Source of the DNA: Hyphomicrobiales bacterium
GTDB taxonomy: Bacteria > Pseudomonadota > Alphaproteobacteria > Rhizobiales > JALURZ01
Direction: 5' to 3'
Assembly (NCBI GenBank): GCA_027058735.1
Contig: JALURZ010000056.1
Location: 1-5,591, forward strand
Length of the DNA stretch: 5,591 bases
Part shown: piece after piece, positions 5,037-5,591 of the stretch
How the letters are laid out: each line of letters opens with the position of its first letter
Numbering within the stretch: the first letter of the stretch is position 1
The notes under the pieces: generated by a model
What the model saw: only the letters and a program-made list of their open reading frames with translations
Told to the model about the DNA's origin: nothing
Database searches by the model: none
Translations under genes and position numbers: made by a program

Positions 5037-5591
5037 AGCCCGGCAGCCGCGCCAGCACAACGGCGCCGAACGCGGCGATGATGAGCCCGGATCCGATATT
5101 GACCAGCCGCAGCAGGCGCGCGTCGAACTTGTGGCGAAACAGCGAAACGGACCAGGACAGCGCCAGCCACCACAACAGGCTGCCCACCATCACCGCGGCC
5201 ACCAGCACGGCGGTGCCCGCGTAGTCTCCCGGTTCCAGGGCCAGATTTCCGACACTTCCAAAAATTGCGACGAACCCGAACATCGTCGCCGGGTTGGTGA
5301 CGGTCAGAAAATAGGTTGTCCCCACCAGCGACACGCGCTCGCCCGCAGCCGGTGCGCGGGCGCCGGCGTCGGGCGTCGTCAGCAGGGTCTTGATCCCGAT
5401 CACCACGAGCGCAATGCCGCCGACGGCCTGCAACCAGCCGATATAGGCGCTGATCGCGGCGGATACCGCGGTTATCCCGAAGGCGGCGATGACGGCGAAG
5501 GTTCCATCCCCCAGCACGGCGCCGGCACCTGTCAGCAGCCCGGCCCCCAGCCCGCGCTCGAGGCTGTTGCGCATGCACATCAGATTGATGG
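5017..5591 (-). CDS. LysE-family translocator, 5' end off window
   Basis: LysE/RhtB-type proteins are inner-membrane exporters of amino acids or related small metabolites; the substrate cannot be read from sequence. The frame continues past the right edge: codons before the internal Met (5578-5580) give I-N-L, matching the GPxNL N-terminal motif of the family, so perhaps 10-20 residues are missing. Numbering from that Met: RNSLERGLGAGLLTGAGAVLGD (4-25) is the family signature after TM1. Hydrophobic segments lie near 27-43, 46-66, 87-110, 121-146 and 158-178. FLTVTNPATM (91-100) holds the conserved T-NP in the mid membrane segment. The TGA stop (5017-5019) lies inside the opposing 93-residue gene. 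No terminator is visible directly after it; the leftward hairpin at 4074-4133 could end its transcript after antisense passage. Confidence 0.9.
   Translation of the reverse strand, partial: INLMCMRNSLERGLGAGLLTGAGAVLGDGTFAVIAAFGITAVSAAISAYIGWLQAVGGIALVVIGIKTLLTTPDAGARAPAAGERVSLVGTTYFLTVTNPATMFGFVAIFGSVGNLALEPGDYAGTAVLVAAVMVGSLLWWLALSWSVSLFRHKFDARLLRLVNIGSGLIIAAFGAVVLARLPGFTVWSG

Noticed and set aside
4946..5578. 210-codon minus-strand frame overlapping the LysE-family gene
   Set aside because: Out of frame with the membrane protein; Arg/Gly-rich translation typical of a shifted GC-rich frame.
1..5591. Search for a novel defence, mobile or CRISPR-like system
   Set aside because: No repeats with spacers, transposase, integrase, toxin-antitoxin pair, reverse transcriptase or nuclease motifs are visible. 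All but one gene fit familiar housekeeping or stress families.

Overview
This is an ordinary chromosomal stretch from a GC-rich bacterium, most likely an alphaproteobacterium. Three things point that way: the secreted small protein at about 4.2-4.6 kb looks like the alphaproteobacterial TIGR02301 family; the copper-ATPase promoter has the CueR/HmrR layout common in that class; and gene spacing is tight with very high GC throughout. I cannot name a genus. I recognise no mobile element, CRISPR array, rRNA or tRNA, and I do not see an undescribed multi-gene system. The most useful observations are regulatory sites and unusual residues.

Layout. Positions 1-826 (+) hold the C-terminal part of a thiolase (its N-terminus, with the nucleophilic Cys, lies off the left edge). 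Its stop codon overlaps the stop codon of a convergent TetR-family regulator (823-1440, -) in a shared CTAG. Immediately upstream of that regulator on the same strand, 37 bp away, is a complete 830-residue copper-exporting P1B-type ATPase (1478-3970, -). This has two YHS metal-binding domains and a Cys-rich heavy-metal-binding domain at its N-terminus in place of the usual HMA domain. Its start is a GTG with a strong AAGGAG.

The region 3971-4195 is a dense control region. Reading leftward (minus strand) it holds an intrinsic-terminator-like hairpin with a T-rich tail, then a MerR/CueR-type promoter with a CTTCC-N7-GGAAG dyad and a 19-bp spacer, then a 7-bp leader hairpin, then the ribosome-binding site. 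No cueR/hmrR gene lies in the window, so the activator would be encoded elsewhere.

Rightward from there come a small exported TIGR02301-like protein (4196-4597, +), a 157-bp gap with an AT-rich palindrome, and an unrecognised 93-residue helical protein (4755-5036, +). The last gene, a LysE-family transporter (5017-5591, -), runs off the right edge and overlaps the 93-residue gene tail-to-tail by 20 bp.

Working together: the ATPase and the TetR gene could be one transcript, since no terminator is visible between them. The TetR protein resembles lipid/acyl-CoA-responsive regulators, so its natural partner may be the thiolase side rather than copper. The other genes have no evident shared pathway.
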